A DNA stretch of 64,000 nucleotides from Pseudomonas nabeulensis (lineage in GTDB: Bacteria > Pseudomonadota > Gammaproteobacteria > Pseudomonadales > Pseudomonadaceae). A model generated the notes under the pieces. The model was given only the letters and a program-made list of their open reading frames with translations. It did no database searches and was not told where the DNA came from. The translations under genes and the position numbers were made by a program. The stretch covers positions 1-64,000 of the forward strand of contig NZ_QUZT01000002.1 in the NCBI RefSeq assembly GCF_004682045.1, given 5' to 3'. Position 1 is the first letter of the stretch, and the number at the start of each line of letters is the position of its first letter. Below are positions 10,401 to 17,509 of this stretch, piece after piece.

Positions 10401-11189
10401 CTGCGCCGCGCCATCGAGCGCGACGAATTGAGTTTGTACTACCAACCCAAACTGAGCCTCAGCACCCAGGAACTGATCGGCGCCGAGGCATTAATCCGCT
10501 GGCGTCATCCGACTTTTGGCGACGTGCCACCCGAACACTTCATCGCCCTGGCCGAAGAGAACGGCATGATCCTGCAGATTGGCGACTGGGTACTGGAACA
10601 GGCCTGCCGGCAAATGCAGGCCTGGCAACGCGTCTTCGAAGATTTCGGTCCACTGTCCGTCAACCTCGCCGGCGCGCAACTGCGGCATCCGAACTTGCTA
10701 TCACGCATCGAACAATTGTTACGCGACTACCGACTGGAACCCGGTCGCCTGCAACTGGAGATCACCGAAAACTTCATCATGAGCCAGGCCGAGGAAGCCT
10801 TGGAGGTGCTGCACCAGCTCAAACACCTCGGCGTACAACTGGCAATTGATGACTTCGGCACCGGCTATTCATCCCTCAGCTACCTCAAGCGCCTGCCGCT
10901 GGACTTCCTGAAGATCGACCAGTCCTTCGTCCGCGGCCTGCCCGACGACCCCCACGACGCCGCCATCGTGCGCGCCATCATCGCCCTGGGCCACAGCATG
11001 CAATTCACCATCATCGCCGAGGGCGTGGAGAACCCTGCGCAGCAAGCCTTCCTCGCCGCCGAAGGCTGCGAACAGATGCAGGGCTACATCGTCAGCCTGC
11101 CGCTGCCGCCGGAGTTGTTTGCCGCTACCTTCCTTCGTATGCGCCTTGAGGATTTTTCGGATAGCACAGCGGAGAAACCATCGCTATAA
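7446..11189 (+). CDS. rmcA: RmcA: periplasmic-sensor, multi-PAS, GGDEF-EAL c-di-GMP enzyme
   Basis: Large (1247-residue) inner-membrane protein. Domains in order: signal peptide (about 1-22), periplasmic solute-binding-like (SBP_bac_3) domain (about 35-255), membrane span (about 267-288), four PAS domains (about 310-820), GGDEF domain with an intact GGDEF at 886-890, and EAL domain with EAL at 1014-1016. The upstream RDID fits the RxxD product-inhibition site, five residues before GGDEF. The EAL domain keeps DDFGTGYSSL and AEGVE, so phosphodiesterase activity is expected. Length, domain order and position next to rpoD match RmcA (PA0575) of P. aeruginosa. As I recall the literature, RmcA there links redox/phenazine state and arginine to c-di-GMP breakdown and biofilm maintenance. 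The actual ligand here is not visible from sequence. Confidence 0.88.
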   Translation: MPRLPTVLLLSLLTWTATAGALTLSDDERSWLADHQELRLGVDASWPPFEYRDEKGHYQGLSADYVRLIQERLGVRIKLIEPINWSAVLEQARNNQLDLVPGVMSTPERQGYMAFTRPYLDFPIVILAHEGGARPRNLKDLYGLKIAVVENYAPHELLRTHHPDLNLVAMPNVSSTLQALATDEVDAVVGDLASSVWSLRQLKLDGLYVSGETPYRYQLAMGVPRDNKMLVGILDKVLADLSPDETDAIQQHWVGSFTDHREFWTDLLTYGLPAVLLLSTVLAIVIRINRRLSSEISRRVALEQELRSSEYHYRGLVESLSAIAWEANVTDFTYSYVSPHAEELLGYPRAHWLIPGFWRNIIHPADLTRTEAYCYRETRANRDHSVDYRVITADGRCLWVRDIVSLIEHGHEPVLRGLMIDISEAKRTEEALQLSEQKFASVFQQCPDILVIARLSDGCLLEVNKAFEDQIGLSAADVVGKTATDLNIWGIHGVGPDLLQRVQTTSIRNLEMPFLRSNGQAFTGLISAEPFQLDTTEALVVVVRDITQLKETQQLLQTSEEKFAKAFHASPDGLLLSRQRDGLLIEVNEGFSRLTGFTSAISLDQSSLDLGIWVDLNERKHMLELMQRDGFVRDFICHIRRADGQIRLCELSSRPLPIGDEDCMLTIARDITERQLMQEKLQQAATVFESTAEGVLITDTRQNISAVNRAFSEITGYSEAEALGHTPRLLASGLHDSAFYAAMWHQLTAQGHWQGEISNRRKNGEVYPSWLTISAVRNREHLITHFVAVFADISSLKLAQARLDYQAHHDPLTGLPNRTLFESRLQAALNGHQETGKQGAVLFLDLDRFKHINDSLGHPIGDLLLKDIAVRLKDQLRDIDTVARLGGDEFIILLPGLQHASDAENLANKLLACFTPPFQAGEHEFFISASIGTSLYPQDGTDVATLVKNADAAMYRSKAKGRNRVESYTRDLTAQANERVALEHELRRAIERDELSLYYQPKLSLSTQELIGAEALIRWRHPTFGDVPPEHFIALAEENGMILQIGDWVLEQACRQMQAWQRVFEDFGPLSVNLAGAQLRHPNLLSRIEQLLRDYRLEPGRLQLEITENFIMSQAEEALEVLHQLKHLGVQLAIDDFGTGYSSLSYLKRLPLDFLKIDQSFVRGLPDDPHDAAIVRAIIALGHSMQFTIIAEGVENPAQQAFLAAEGCEQMQGYIVSLPLPPELFAATFLRMRLEDFSDSTAEKPSL

Positions 11190-11190
11190 T
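11185..11190 (+). promoter_or_regulatory. -10 element of the tRNA-Ile2 gene
   Basis: A perfect TATAAT overlaps the last codons and stop codon of rmcA. It is followed by a GC-rich CCGCG discriminator, typical of stringently controlled stable-RNA promoters. The tRNA begins 14 bases downstream. No clear TTGACA lies 17 bases upstream. Confidence 0.55.
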
Positions 11191-11204
11191 CCGCGACCTG
11201 TTAA

Positions 11205-11281
11205 GGGCCTATAGCTCAGTTGGTCAGAGCAGAGGACTCATAATCCTTTGGTCCACGGTTCAAGTCCGTGTGGGCCCACCA
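11205..11281 (+). tRNA. tRNA-Ile2 (anticodon CAT, lysidine-modified)
   Basis: A 77-base cloverleaf with encoded CCA. The acceptor stem GGGCCTA pairs with TGGGCCC and the T-loop is GTTCAAGTC. The anticodon arm GGACTCATAATCC carries CAT flanked by GA/TC as in the ileX/ileY type, which is read as isoleucine after TilS converts C34 to lysidine; elongator tRNA-Met usually has CACTCATAATG. Some annotations would label it tRNA-Met. It is 15 bases downstream of rmcA and followed by its own terminator. Confidence 0.85.
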
Positions 11282-11287
11282 AACAAG

Positions 11288-11312
11288 AAAGCCGCGCATT
11301 GCGCGGCTTTTG
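11288..11312 (+). terminator. Terminator of the tRNA gene
   Basis: AAAGCCGCGC (11288-11297), loop ATT, GCGCGGCTTT (11301-11310), then TGTGTG. The A-rich 5' arm makes it potentially bidirectional, so it could also serve the convergent permease gene. Confidence 0.85.
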
Positions 11313-11324
11313 TGTGTCTGGGAC

Positions 11325-12740
11325 TCACACCGGCACTTTACTCCCTCGTGCCACGCCCTGCGCCTTTTGCCCATGCCCTCGCGCGTTGAATATCCCCAGC
11401 AACACAATCCCCAGCGTCAGCCCACCCGTTGCCATTACTTCACTGCGGTGCGCCGGCATCACCAGCATCACGCCCAAAGCAAAGACGATGAAGACAATGA
11501 CCAACCAGGTCAGCCAGGGGAACAGCCACATCTTGAATTTGATCTGGGCGTTGTCCTTGTACAATTGGCCGCGCATGCGCAGTTGGGAAACCGCGATCAC
11601 CAGGTAAACCAGCAGGGCAATTGCGCCGGAGCTGGCCAGCAAAAAGGCGAACACGGCGGATGGGGCAAAAAAATTCAATGCGGTGGTCATCAGGCCAATG
11701 GCAGTGCTGGCAATCACCGCCGCCCGTGGCACGCCGGCCTTTGATGTGCGTTGCAGGAGCGCCGGCGCTTCGCTGCGTTTGCTCAGCGAGTAGACCATCC
11801 GCGAAGAAATGTAGATCGCCGAGTTCAGGCAACTGGCCACCGCCACCAATACCACCAGGTCAACCAGGGTCTTGGCGTTGGGGATGTGCATGATCTCCAG
11901 CGCCCGCTGATAGGAACCCTGTACCGGCAGTAATGCGTCGTTCCACGGCACCACCGAGATGATCACGAAGATCGAGCAGATGTAAAACAAGCAGATGCGC
12001 CAGATCACCGACTTGGTGGCCTTGGCGATATTGCGCGCCGGGTCTTTGGATTCGGCGGCGGCGATGGTCACCGCTTCCGTGCCGACAAAGCTGAACATGG
12101 TGGTCAGCAATGCACCGATCACCGCTTCCCAGCCGTTGGGCATAAAGCCGCCGTATTCGGCCACCAGACGCGTTACACCGCTGACTTCACGCCCCGGAAG
12201 CAGGCCCAGCAAAGCGCAGGCCCCCAGCACGATAAACGAGACGATGGCGATGACCTTCAGCATGGCAAACCAGAACTCGAACTCACCATATTTGGCCACG
12301 CTGAACAGGTTGGTCACCGTCAGGACCGCAATGGTCGCCAAGGCGAACACCCAGGTCTCAACCCCAGGAAACCACGTGTTGAGCACCACGCCGGCGGCAA
12401 TGGCCTCCAGCGGAATCACCAGCACCCAGAACCACCAGTACAGCCAGCCGATGGTGAACCCTGCCCAGGGGCCGATGGCCTTATCGGCATAGGTGGAGAA
12501 CGAGCCGGTGTCGGGGCTGGCAATCGCCATTTCCCCGAGCATGCGCATCACCATTACCACCAGCAGCCCGGCCAGGGTATAGGCGATGATGGCGGACGGG
12601 CCGGCGGCAGCGATGGCGTGACCGGAACCGATAAACAATCCCGCGCCGATAATGCCCGCGATAGACAGCATGGTGACATGGCGCTGCTTGAAACCTTGCG
12701 CCAGGTTGTCATTTCCCGGGTGCGGCGAATGCGTAGACAT
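11325..12740 (-). CDS. gabP: GABA-type amino acid permease (APC superfamily)
   Basis: Twelve-span inner-membrane transporter of the amino acid-polyamine-organocation superfamily, 471 residues. The segments SRAGIIGAG-like TMS1 (actual SIAGIIGAGLFIGSG), DTGSFSTYADKAIG and GWLYWWFWVLVIPLEA are very close to E. coli GabP as I remember it, so 4-aminobutyrate and possibly the homologue 5-aminovalerate are likely substrates. The neighbouring davB-davA genes make 5-aminovalerate, which suits this role. A GAGG ribosome-binding site precedes the ATG. Related AroP/ProY-type permeases cannot be fully excluded. Confidence 0.78.
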   Translation of the reverse strand: MSTHSPHPGNDNLAQGFKQRHVTMLSIAGIIGAGLFIGSGHAIAAAGPSAIIAYTLAGLLVVMVMRMLGEMAIASPDTGSFSTYADKAIGPWAGFTIGWLYWWFWVLVIPLEAIAAGVVLNTWFPGVETWVFALATIAVLTVTNLFSVAKYGEFEFWFAMLKVIAIVSFIVLGACALLGLLPGREVSGVTRLVAEYGGFMPNGWEAVIGALLTTMFSFVGTEAVTIAAAESKDPARNIAKATKSVIWRICLFYICSIFVIISVVPWNDALLPVQGSYQRALEIMHIPNAKTLVDLVVLVAVASCLNSAIYISSRMVYSLSKRSEAPALLQRTSKAGVPRAAVIASTAIGLMTTALNFFAPSAVFAFLLASSGAIALLVYLVIAVSQLRMRGQLYKDNAQIKFKMWLFPWLTWLVIVFIVFALGVMLVMPAHRSEVMATGGLTLGIVLLGIFNARGHGQKAQGVARGSKVPV

Positions 12741-12875
12741 AGGGAACCTCGCTTTTTGTTTTTATTGATTTCCATATAAAACTGCGGCCACGGTAGGTCC
12801 CAACCCGGGGCATGAACCGACCTAGTACGACCTCACCAAGTCTGTTTGCGACCTATAACCCTCCGCCGAAAATGC

Positions 12876-12906
12876 AAAAAGCCCCGACTCATAGAGCCGG
12901 GGCTTT
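12876..12906 (-). terminator. Terminator downstream of the VOC gene
   Basis: On the minus strand a stem AGCCCCG...CGGGGCT (12880-12886 with 12898-12904) is followed by TTTTTG, 22 bases after the VOC stop codon. The arms are perfect and the loop is 11 bases. Confidence 0.8.
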
Positions 12907-12927
12907 GTATGCTTCAGCCGCTTACAG

Positions 12928-13353
12928 TTATTTAGCGAACAACTGCCCAATATCCCTGAACGCCTTGAACTCCAGCGCATTGCCGCACGGATCAAACAGA
13001 AATAACGTGGCCTGCTCCCCCACTTGCCCCTTGAAGCGAATGTGCGGCTCCAGCACAAACTTCGTGTCCCGTGCTTGCAAGCGATCTGCCAAGGCCTGCC
13101 AATCGTCCCAGCCCAGCACTACACCAAAATGCGGTACAGGCACGTCGTGGCCGTCCACCGCATTGGTATGCGCCGATTCCTGAGAGACGGTTTTCGGGTG
13201 TTCGTGAATCACCAGTTGGTGGCCGAAGAAGTTGAAGTCAACCCAGTGGTCGCTGGACCGCCCTTCCTCCAGGCCAAAGACCTCGCCGTAAAAGTGCCGG
13301 GCGGCGGCCAAGTCATACACCGGAATTGCCAGGTGAAAAGGTGCAAGTGTCAT
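12928..13353 (-). CDS. VOC-family (glyoxalase/dioxygenase fold) protein
   Basis: A 141-residue vicinal-oxygen-chelate protein with the paired beta-alpha-beta-beta-beta modules expected: [22 protein letters not shown] at the N-terminus and [18 protein letters not shown] in the second half. Possible metal ligands are the early His in FHLAIP, the His in VPHFGVV and a late Glu in NALEFKAF. Many such small VOC proteins annotate as glyoxalase or bleomycin-resistance proteins; the substrate cannot be read from sequence. It is divergent from the LysR gene at 13467 (113-base gap), a layout in which the LysR protein often controls its neighbour. Confidence 0.8.
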   Translation of the reverse strand: MTLAPFHLAIPVYDLAAARHFYGEVFGLEEGRSSDHWVDFNFFGHQLVIHEHPKTVSQESAHTNAVDGHDVPVPHFGVVLGWDDWQALADRLQARDTKFVLEPHIRFKGQVGEQATLFLFDPCGNALEFKAFRDIGQLFAK

Positions 13354-13466
13354 CAGGTCAAACCTCTAAGGGCATTTAAGTGCATCGAGTTTAGCCTTGC
13401 TCCAGGTGATGAAAAGACGATAGTTTTTGCGCCGAGCTCAAATTATTTCGATCAATCGGGACGCCC

Positions 13467-14336
13467 ATGCTGCGTGAATTGAAGACTTTTATCGCGGTAA
13501 GCCGTCACGGCACGTTTGCGGCGGCGGGCATGCATATCGGGCTGACGCAGTCGGCGGTGAGTGCGCAGATTCGCCAATTGGAACAGGCGCTCGGCGTGCA
13601 GTTGTTCGACCGCACCGGGCGCCAGGCTACGTTGAATGCCGCTGGTTTGCGGGCACTGCCGCTGGCCAGGGACATCCTGGAAACCTTCAACCGCATGGGC
13701 GTGCCGGTGGATGCCAATGAGTACCGCGGCGAGCTGAAAGTTGGCGCCATCGGCACCGCCCAGACCGGCCTGCTGCCCCAGGCCTTGCTGCGCTTGCGTC
13801 AGGCCGCGCCCGCCGTGGAGTGCAAACTGGTGCCGGGCGTATCCCTTGAACTGCTCAGCCAGGTGGATGCCGGTGAGTTGGACTCGGCGATCATCATTCG
13901 CCCACCGTTTGATCTGCCCAAGGAATTGCATGTGCAGGAGGTGCGCAAGGAGCCATTCGTGCTGATCGTGCCGGACTCGCTGGAGGGCGATGATCCGCTG
14001 CACTTGCTCGGCACGCAGCCCCATGTGCGCTACGACCGCGCTTCGTTTGGCGGGCGATTGGTCAGCCGGTTTCTGCGTGAGCAAAAGCTTGAAGTACAGG
14101 TAGCGCTTGAGTTGGACGAGCTGGAGGCCATCGTCAAGATGGTCGAGTGTGGCCTGGGCGTGTCGCTGATTCCTCAGGCTGGCCTGTGGCTTGAACACGC
14201 CGCCAAGGTACGAATCATCCCCTTGGGAAATCTGACTTTTTACCGCGAGATCATCTTGCTCAGCCGCTACAGCCAGCGCCAGTTGCCGGTGCCGCAGCTG
14301 TTCGCGCGCTGCCTGTTGGCCGACGCAAGCCTGTAA
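13467..14336 (+). CDS. LysR-family transcriptional regulator
   Basis: 289 residues with the N-terminal winged HTH (MLRELKTFIAVSRHGTFAAA to about residue 60, including SAVSAQIRQLEQALGVQLFDR) and a C-terminal periplasmic-binding-like effector domain. The ligand is unknown. It is transcribed divergently from the VOC gene and followed 36 bases later by the Lrp-family gene. The VOC gene is the most natural target, by analogy with other divergent LysR pairs. Confidence 0.92.
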   Translation: MLRELKTFIAVSRHGTFAAAGMHIGLTQSAVSAQIRQLEQALGVQLFDRTGRQATLNAAGLRALPLARDILETFNRMGVPVDANEYRGELKVGAIGTAQTGLLPQALLRLRQAAPAVECKLVPGVSLELLSQVDAGELDSAIIIRPPFDLPKELHVQEVRKEPFVLIVPDSLEGDDPLHLLGTQPHVRYDRASFGGRLVSRFLREQKLEVQVALELDELEAIVKMVECGLGVSLIPQAGLWLEHAAKVRIIPLGNLTFYREIILLSRYSQRQLPVPQLFARCLLADASL

Positions 14337-14372
14337 CATGCCAACCCATCGCCGCCCGTACCGGAGCTTCCC

Positions 14373-14819
14373 TTGCCTGCCCTAGATGAAATCGACCGCC
14401 AACTGATCGCCGCCTTGCAGATCAACGCCCGCGAAAGCGTGGCCATGCTGGCTCGGCAATTGGGTATCGCGCGGACCACGGTGACCTCGCGCCTCGCGCG
14501 CCTGGAAAAAACCCAGGTCATCACCGGCTACGGCGTGCGCCTCGGGCACCGGGTGGCCGATGGTGGCTTGCAAGCCTACGTGGGGATCACGGTGCAACCG
14601 CGCTCCGGCAAGGAAGTGCTGCGCAGGCTCAGTGCCATGGCCCAGGTCCAGCAGTTGTGCGCGGTAAGCGGCGAGTTCGATTACGTGGCCTGGCTGCGCA
14701 CTGACTCGCCGGAACAACTTGATCAGTTGCTGGACCAGATCGGCAGCGTCGACGGCGTGGAGAAAACCACCACCTCGATCATCCTCAGCAGCAAATTGGA
14801 CCGTGGCCAGCCAGTCTGA
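14373..14819 (+). CDS. Lrp/AsnC-family regulator next to davBA
   Basis: 148 residues: a short winged HTH (LDEIDRQLIAALQINARES, then VTSRLARLEKTQVITGYGV) joined to a RAM/ligand domain of beta-alpha-beta-beta-alpha-beta type. The start is a TTG at 14373 with a GGAG at 14363-14366; no nearby in-frame ATG fits the family N-terminus. In P. putida the davB-davA genes are likewise preceded by an AsnC-family gene, so this is probably the lysine-responsive regulator of the pair. That role is inferred from position. Confidence 0.85.
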   Translation: MPALDEIDRQLIAALQINARESVAMLARQLGIARTTVTSRLARLEKTQVITGYGVRLGHRVADGGLQAYVGITVQPRSGKEVLRRLSAMAQVQQLCAVSGEFDYVAWLRTDSPEQLDQLLDQIGSVDGVEKTTTSIILSSKLDRGQPV

Positions 14820-14965
14820 CCAACTACCTCGTCATTTTGACCAAAAACAATTCAATCCGACGACACTTTGCGTCTTATTAACGAACGCTACGCTCCCTAA
14901 ACTGGCTGCCATCTTTTCCTATACTCAGCGGGTCGTGCCCCGCCGAGTTACCAGCCAGGTCAGCC

Positions 14966-16657
14966 ATGAACCCATCCCAGAAAAACAATCGCCACCCTGC
15001 AGACGGTAAAAAACCCATCACCATCTTTGGCCCGGATTTCCCGTTTGCCTTTGATGACTGGATCGAACACCCGGCAGGCCTGGGCAGTATCCCCGCCGCC
15101 CACCATGGCGCCGAAGTGGCGATTGTCGGCGCGGGCATCGCCGGCCTGGTGGCCGCCTACGAGTTGATGAAACTGGGCCTTAAGCCGGTGGTATACGAAG
15201 CCTCGAAAATGGGTGGCCGCCTGCGTTCCCAGGCGTTTGAAGGCGCCGAAGGCATCATCGCCGAGCTGGGCGGCATGCGTTTCCCGGTGTCGTCCACTGC
15301 GTTCTATCACTATGTCGACAAGCTCGGCCTGGAAACCAAACCCTTCCCCAACCCGCTGACCCCGGCCTCCGGCAGTACCGTCATCGACCTTGAAGGCCAA
15401 ACCCACTACGCACAGAAACTCTCGGACTTGCCGGTGCTGTTCCAGGAAGTCGCCGACGCCTGGGCCGATGCGCTGGAGGCCGGCTCGCAGTTCGGCGATA
15501 TCCAGCAGGCCATCCGTGACCGCGACGTGCCGCGCCTCAAAGAACTGTGGAACAAGCTGGTGCCGTTGTGGGACGACCGCACGTTCTATGACTTTGTCGC
15601 CACCTCCAAGGCGTTCGCCAAATTGTCGTTCCTGCATCGTGAAGTCTTCGGCCAGGTCGGTTTCGGCACCGGCGGCTGGGACTCGGACTTCCCCAACTCC
15701 ATGCTGGAGATCTTCCGCGTAGTGATGACCAACTGCGATGACCACCAACATCTGGTCGTCGGCGGCGTAGCCCAAGTGCCCATGGGCATCTGGCGCCATG
15801 TGCCGGAGCGTTGCGCTCACTGGCCCGCCGGCACCAGCCTCAGTTCGCTGCACCGCGGCGCGCCACGGGCCGGTGTGAAACGTATCGCCCACGCCGCCGA
15901 TGGCCGCTTTGCCGTCACCGACAACTACGGCGACACCCGTGAATACGCCGCCGTGCTCACCACCTGCCAAAGCTGGCTGCTGACTACGCAGATCGAATGC
16001 GACGAAACCCTGTTCTCGCAAAAAATGTGGATGGCCCTCGACCGTACCCGCTACATGCAGTCCTCCAAAACCTTCGTGATGGTTGACCGCCCGTTCTGGA
16101 AAGACAAAGACCCGGAAACCGGCCGCGACCTGATGAGCATGACCCTCACCGACCGCCTGACCCGTGGCACCTACCTGTTCGATAACGGTGACGACAAACC
16201 CGGTGTGATTTGCCTGTCGTATTCATGGATGAGCGATGCGCTGAAAATGCTGCCGCAACCCATCGATAAGCGCGTGAAGCTGGCACTGGATGCCTTGAAG
16301 AAGATCTACCCGAACGTCGACATCAAGGCGCGGATCATCGGCGATCCGATCACCGTGTCGTGGGAGGCCGATCCGCATTTCCTTGGCGCGTTCAAAGGCG
16401 CGTTACCGGGTCACTATCGCTACAACCAGCGTATGTATGCGCACTTTATGCAGAAGGACATGCCCGCCGAACAACGTGGGATTTTTATCGCCGGGGACGA
16501 CGTATCCTGGACCCCGGCCTGGGTGGAAGGCGCGGTGCAGACCTCGCTGAATGCGGTGTGGGGCATCATGACCCACTTCGGTGGCAGCACCCACTCGGAG
16601 AACCCAGGCCCCGGCGATGTTTTTGATGAAATCGGCCCCATCGCCCTGGCCGAGTAA
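14966..16657 (+). CDS. davB: L-lysine 2-monooxygenase (flavin amine oxidase family)
   Basis: 563-residue FAD enzyme with a dinucleotide-binding VAIVGAGIAGLVAAYEL motif (about residues 51-67) ending in an acidic YEAS ribose-binder. The GGRLRS-type amine-oxidase signature (MGGRLRSQ) follows, and a C-terminal FAD-contact region reads FIAGDDVSWTPAWVEGAVQT. The family includes tryptophan 2-monooxygenase (IaaM) and lysine 2-monooxygenase (DavB). DavB decarboxylates and oxidises lysine to 5-aminovaleramide. The choice of DavB rests on the amidase gene directly downstream and on the same Lrp-davB-davA order near rpoD in P. putida. A tryptophan-type activity would be the alternative. Confidence 0.82.
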   Translation: MNPSQKNNRHPADGKKPITIFGPDFPFAFDDWIEHPAGLGSIPAAHHGAEVAIVGAGIAGLVAAYELMKLGLKPVVYEASKMGGRLRSQAFEGAEGIIAELGGMRFPVSSTAFYHYVDKLGLETKPFPNPLTPASGSTVIDLEGQTHYAQKLSDLPVLFQEVADAWADALEAGSQFGDIQQAIRDRDVPRLKELWNKLVPLWDDRTFYDFVATSKAFAKLSFLHREVFGQVGFGTGGWDSDFPNSMLEIFRVVMTNCDDHQHLVVGGVAQVPMGIWRHVPERCAHWPAGTSLSSLHRGAPRAGVKRIAHAADGRFAVTDNYGDTREYAAVLTTCQSWLLTTQIECDETLFSQKMWMALDRTRYMQSSKTFVMVDRPFWKDKDPETGRDLMSMTLTDRLTRGTYLFDNGDDKPGVICLSYSWMSDALKMLPQPIDKRVKLALDALKKIYPNVDIKARIIGDPITVSWEADPHFLGAFKGALPGHYRYNQRMYAHFMQKDMPAEQRGIFIAGDDVSWTPAWVEGAVQTSLNAVWGIMTHFGGSTHSENPGPGDVFDEIGPIALAE

Positions 16658-16668
16658 GGAGTAAAGCC

Positions 16669-17478
16669 ATGCGTGTCGCCCTGTACCAATGCCCGCCGCT
16701 GCCACTGGACGTGGCCGGCAACCTCAAGCGCCTGCATCAAGTAGCGCATGAGGCGTCCGGCGCCGATGTGCTGGTGCTGCCGGAGATGTTTCTCACCGGC
16801 TACAACATCGGCGCCGAAGCCGTGGGGGCATTGGCCGAAACGCAGGATGGGCCCTCGGCGCAGGCCATCGCTGAACTGGCGCAAAGCGCTGGCCTGGCGA
16901 TTTTGTACGGCTACCCGGAGCGGGCCGAGGACGGGCAGATTTACAACGCCGTGCAGTTGATCGATGCCCACGGCCAGCGCCTGTGCAACTATCGCAAGAC
17001 CCATCTGTTCGGCGATTTGGATCGCTCCATGTTCAGCGCCGGAGACGATGATTTCCCGCTGGCGGAACTCAACGGCTGGAAGCTCGGTTTCCTGATCTGC
17101 TACGACCTGGAGTTCCCGGAAAACACGCGCCGCCTGGCCCTGGCCGGTGCGGAGTTGATCCTGGTGCCCACCGCCAATATGGTGCCGTTCGACTTTGTCG
17201 CGGATGTCACCGTGCGGGCGCGGGCCTTCGAAAACCAGTGCTACGTAGCGTACGCCAATTACTGTGGGCGCGAAGACGAGATTCACTATTGCGGGCAGAG
17301 CAGCATTGCCGCACCGGATGGCCAGCGCATCGCCCAGGCGGGCCTGGATGAAGCGTTGATTGTCGGCACACTGGAGCGCCAATCGATCCTCGACGCCCGC
17401 GCAGCCAACCACTACCTGCAAGACCGTCGCCCCGAACTGTACGGCGCTGCACAAGCCCTGAATCAACGGGTTTGTTAG
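16669..17478 (+). CDS. davA: 5-aminopentanamidase (nitrilase superfamily)
   Basis: Hydrolyses 5-aminovaleramide, the DavB product, to 5-aminovalerate and ammonia. The 269-residue protein has the carbon-nitrogen hydrolase triad: E39 in LPEMF, K110 in NYRKTHLFG and C144 in LICYDLEFPE. It begins 11 bases after davB with an AAGGAG ribosome-binding site, so the two genes form an operon. The remaining steps (DavT, DavD) to glutarate are not in this window. Confidence 0.87.
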   Translation: MRVALYQCPPLPLDVAGNLKRLHQVAHEASGADVLVLPEMFLTGYNIGAEAVGALAETQDGPSAQAIAELAQSAGLAILYGYPERAEDGQIYNAVQLIDAHGQRLCNYRKTHLFGDLDRSMFSAGDDDFPLAELNGWKLGFLICYDLEFPENTRRLALAGAELILVPTANMVPFDFVADVTVRARAFENQCYVAYANYCGREDEIHYCGQSSIAAPDGQRIAQAGLDEALIVGTLERQSILDARAANHYLQDRRPELYGAAQALNQRVC

Positions 17479-17509
17479 CATAGGCGCTTCCTACGTTTCG
17501 GAAGTGCCC

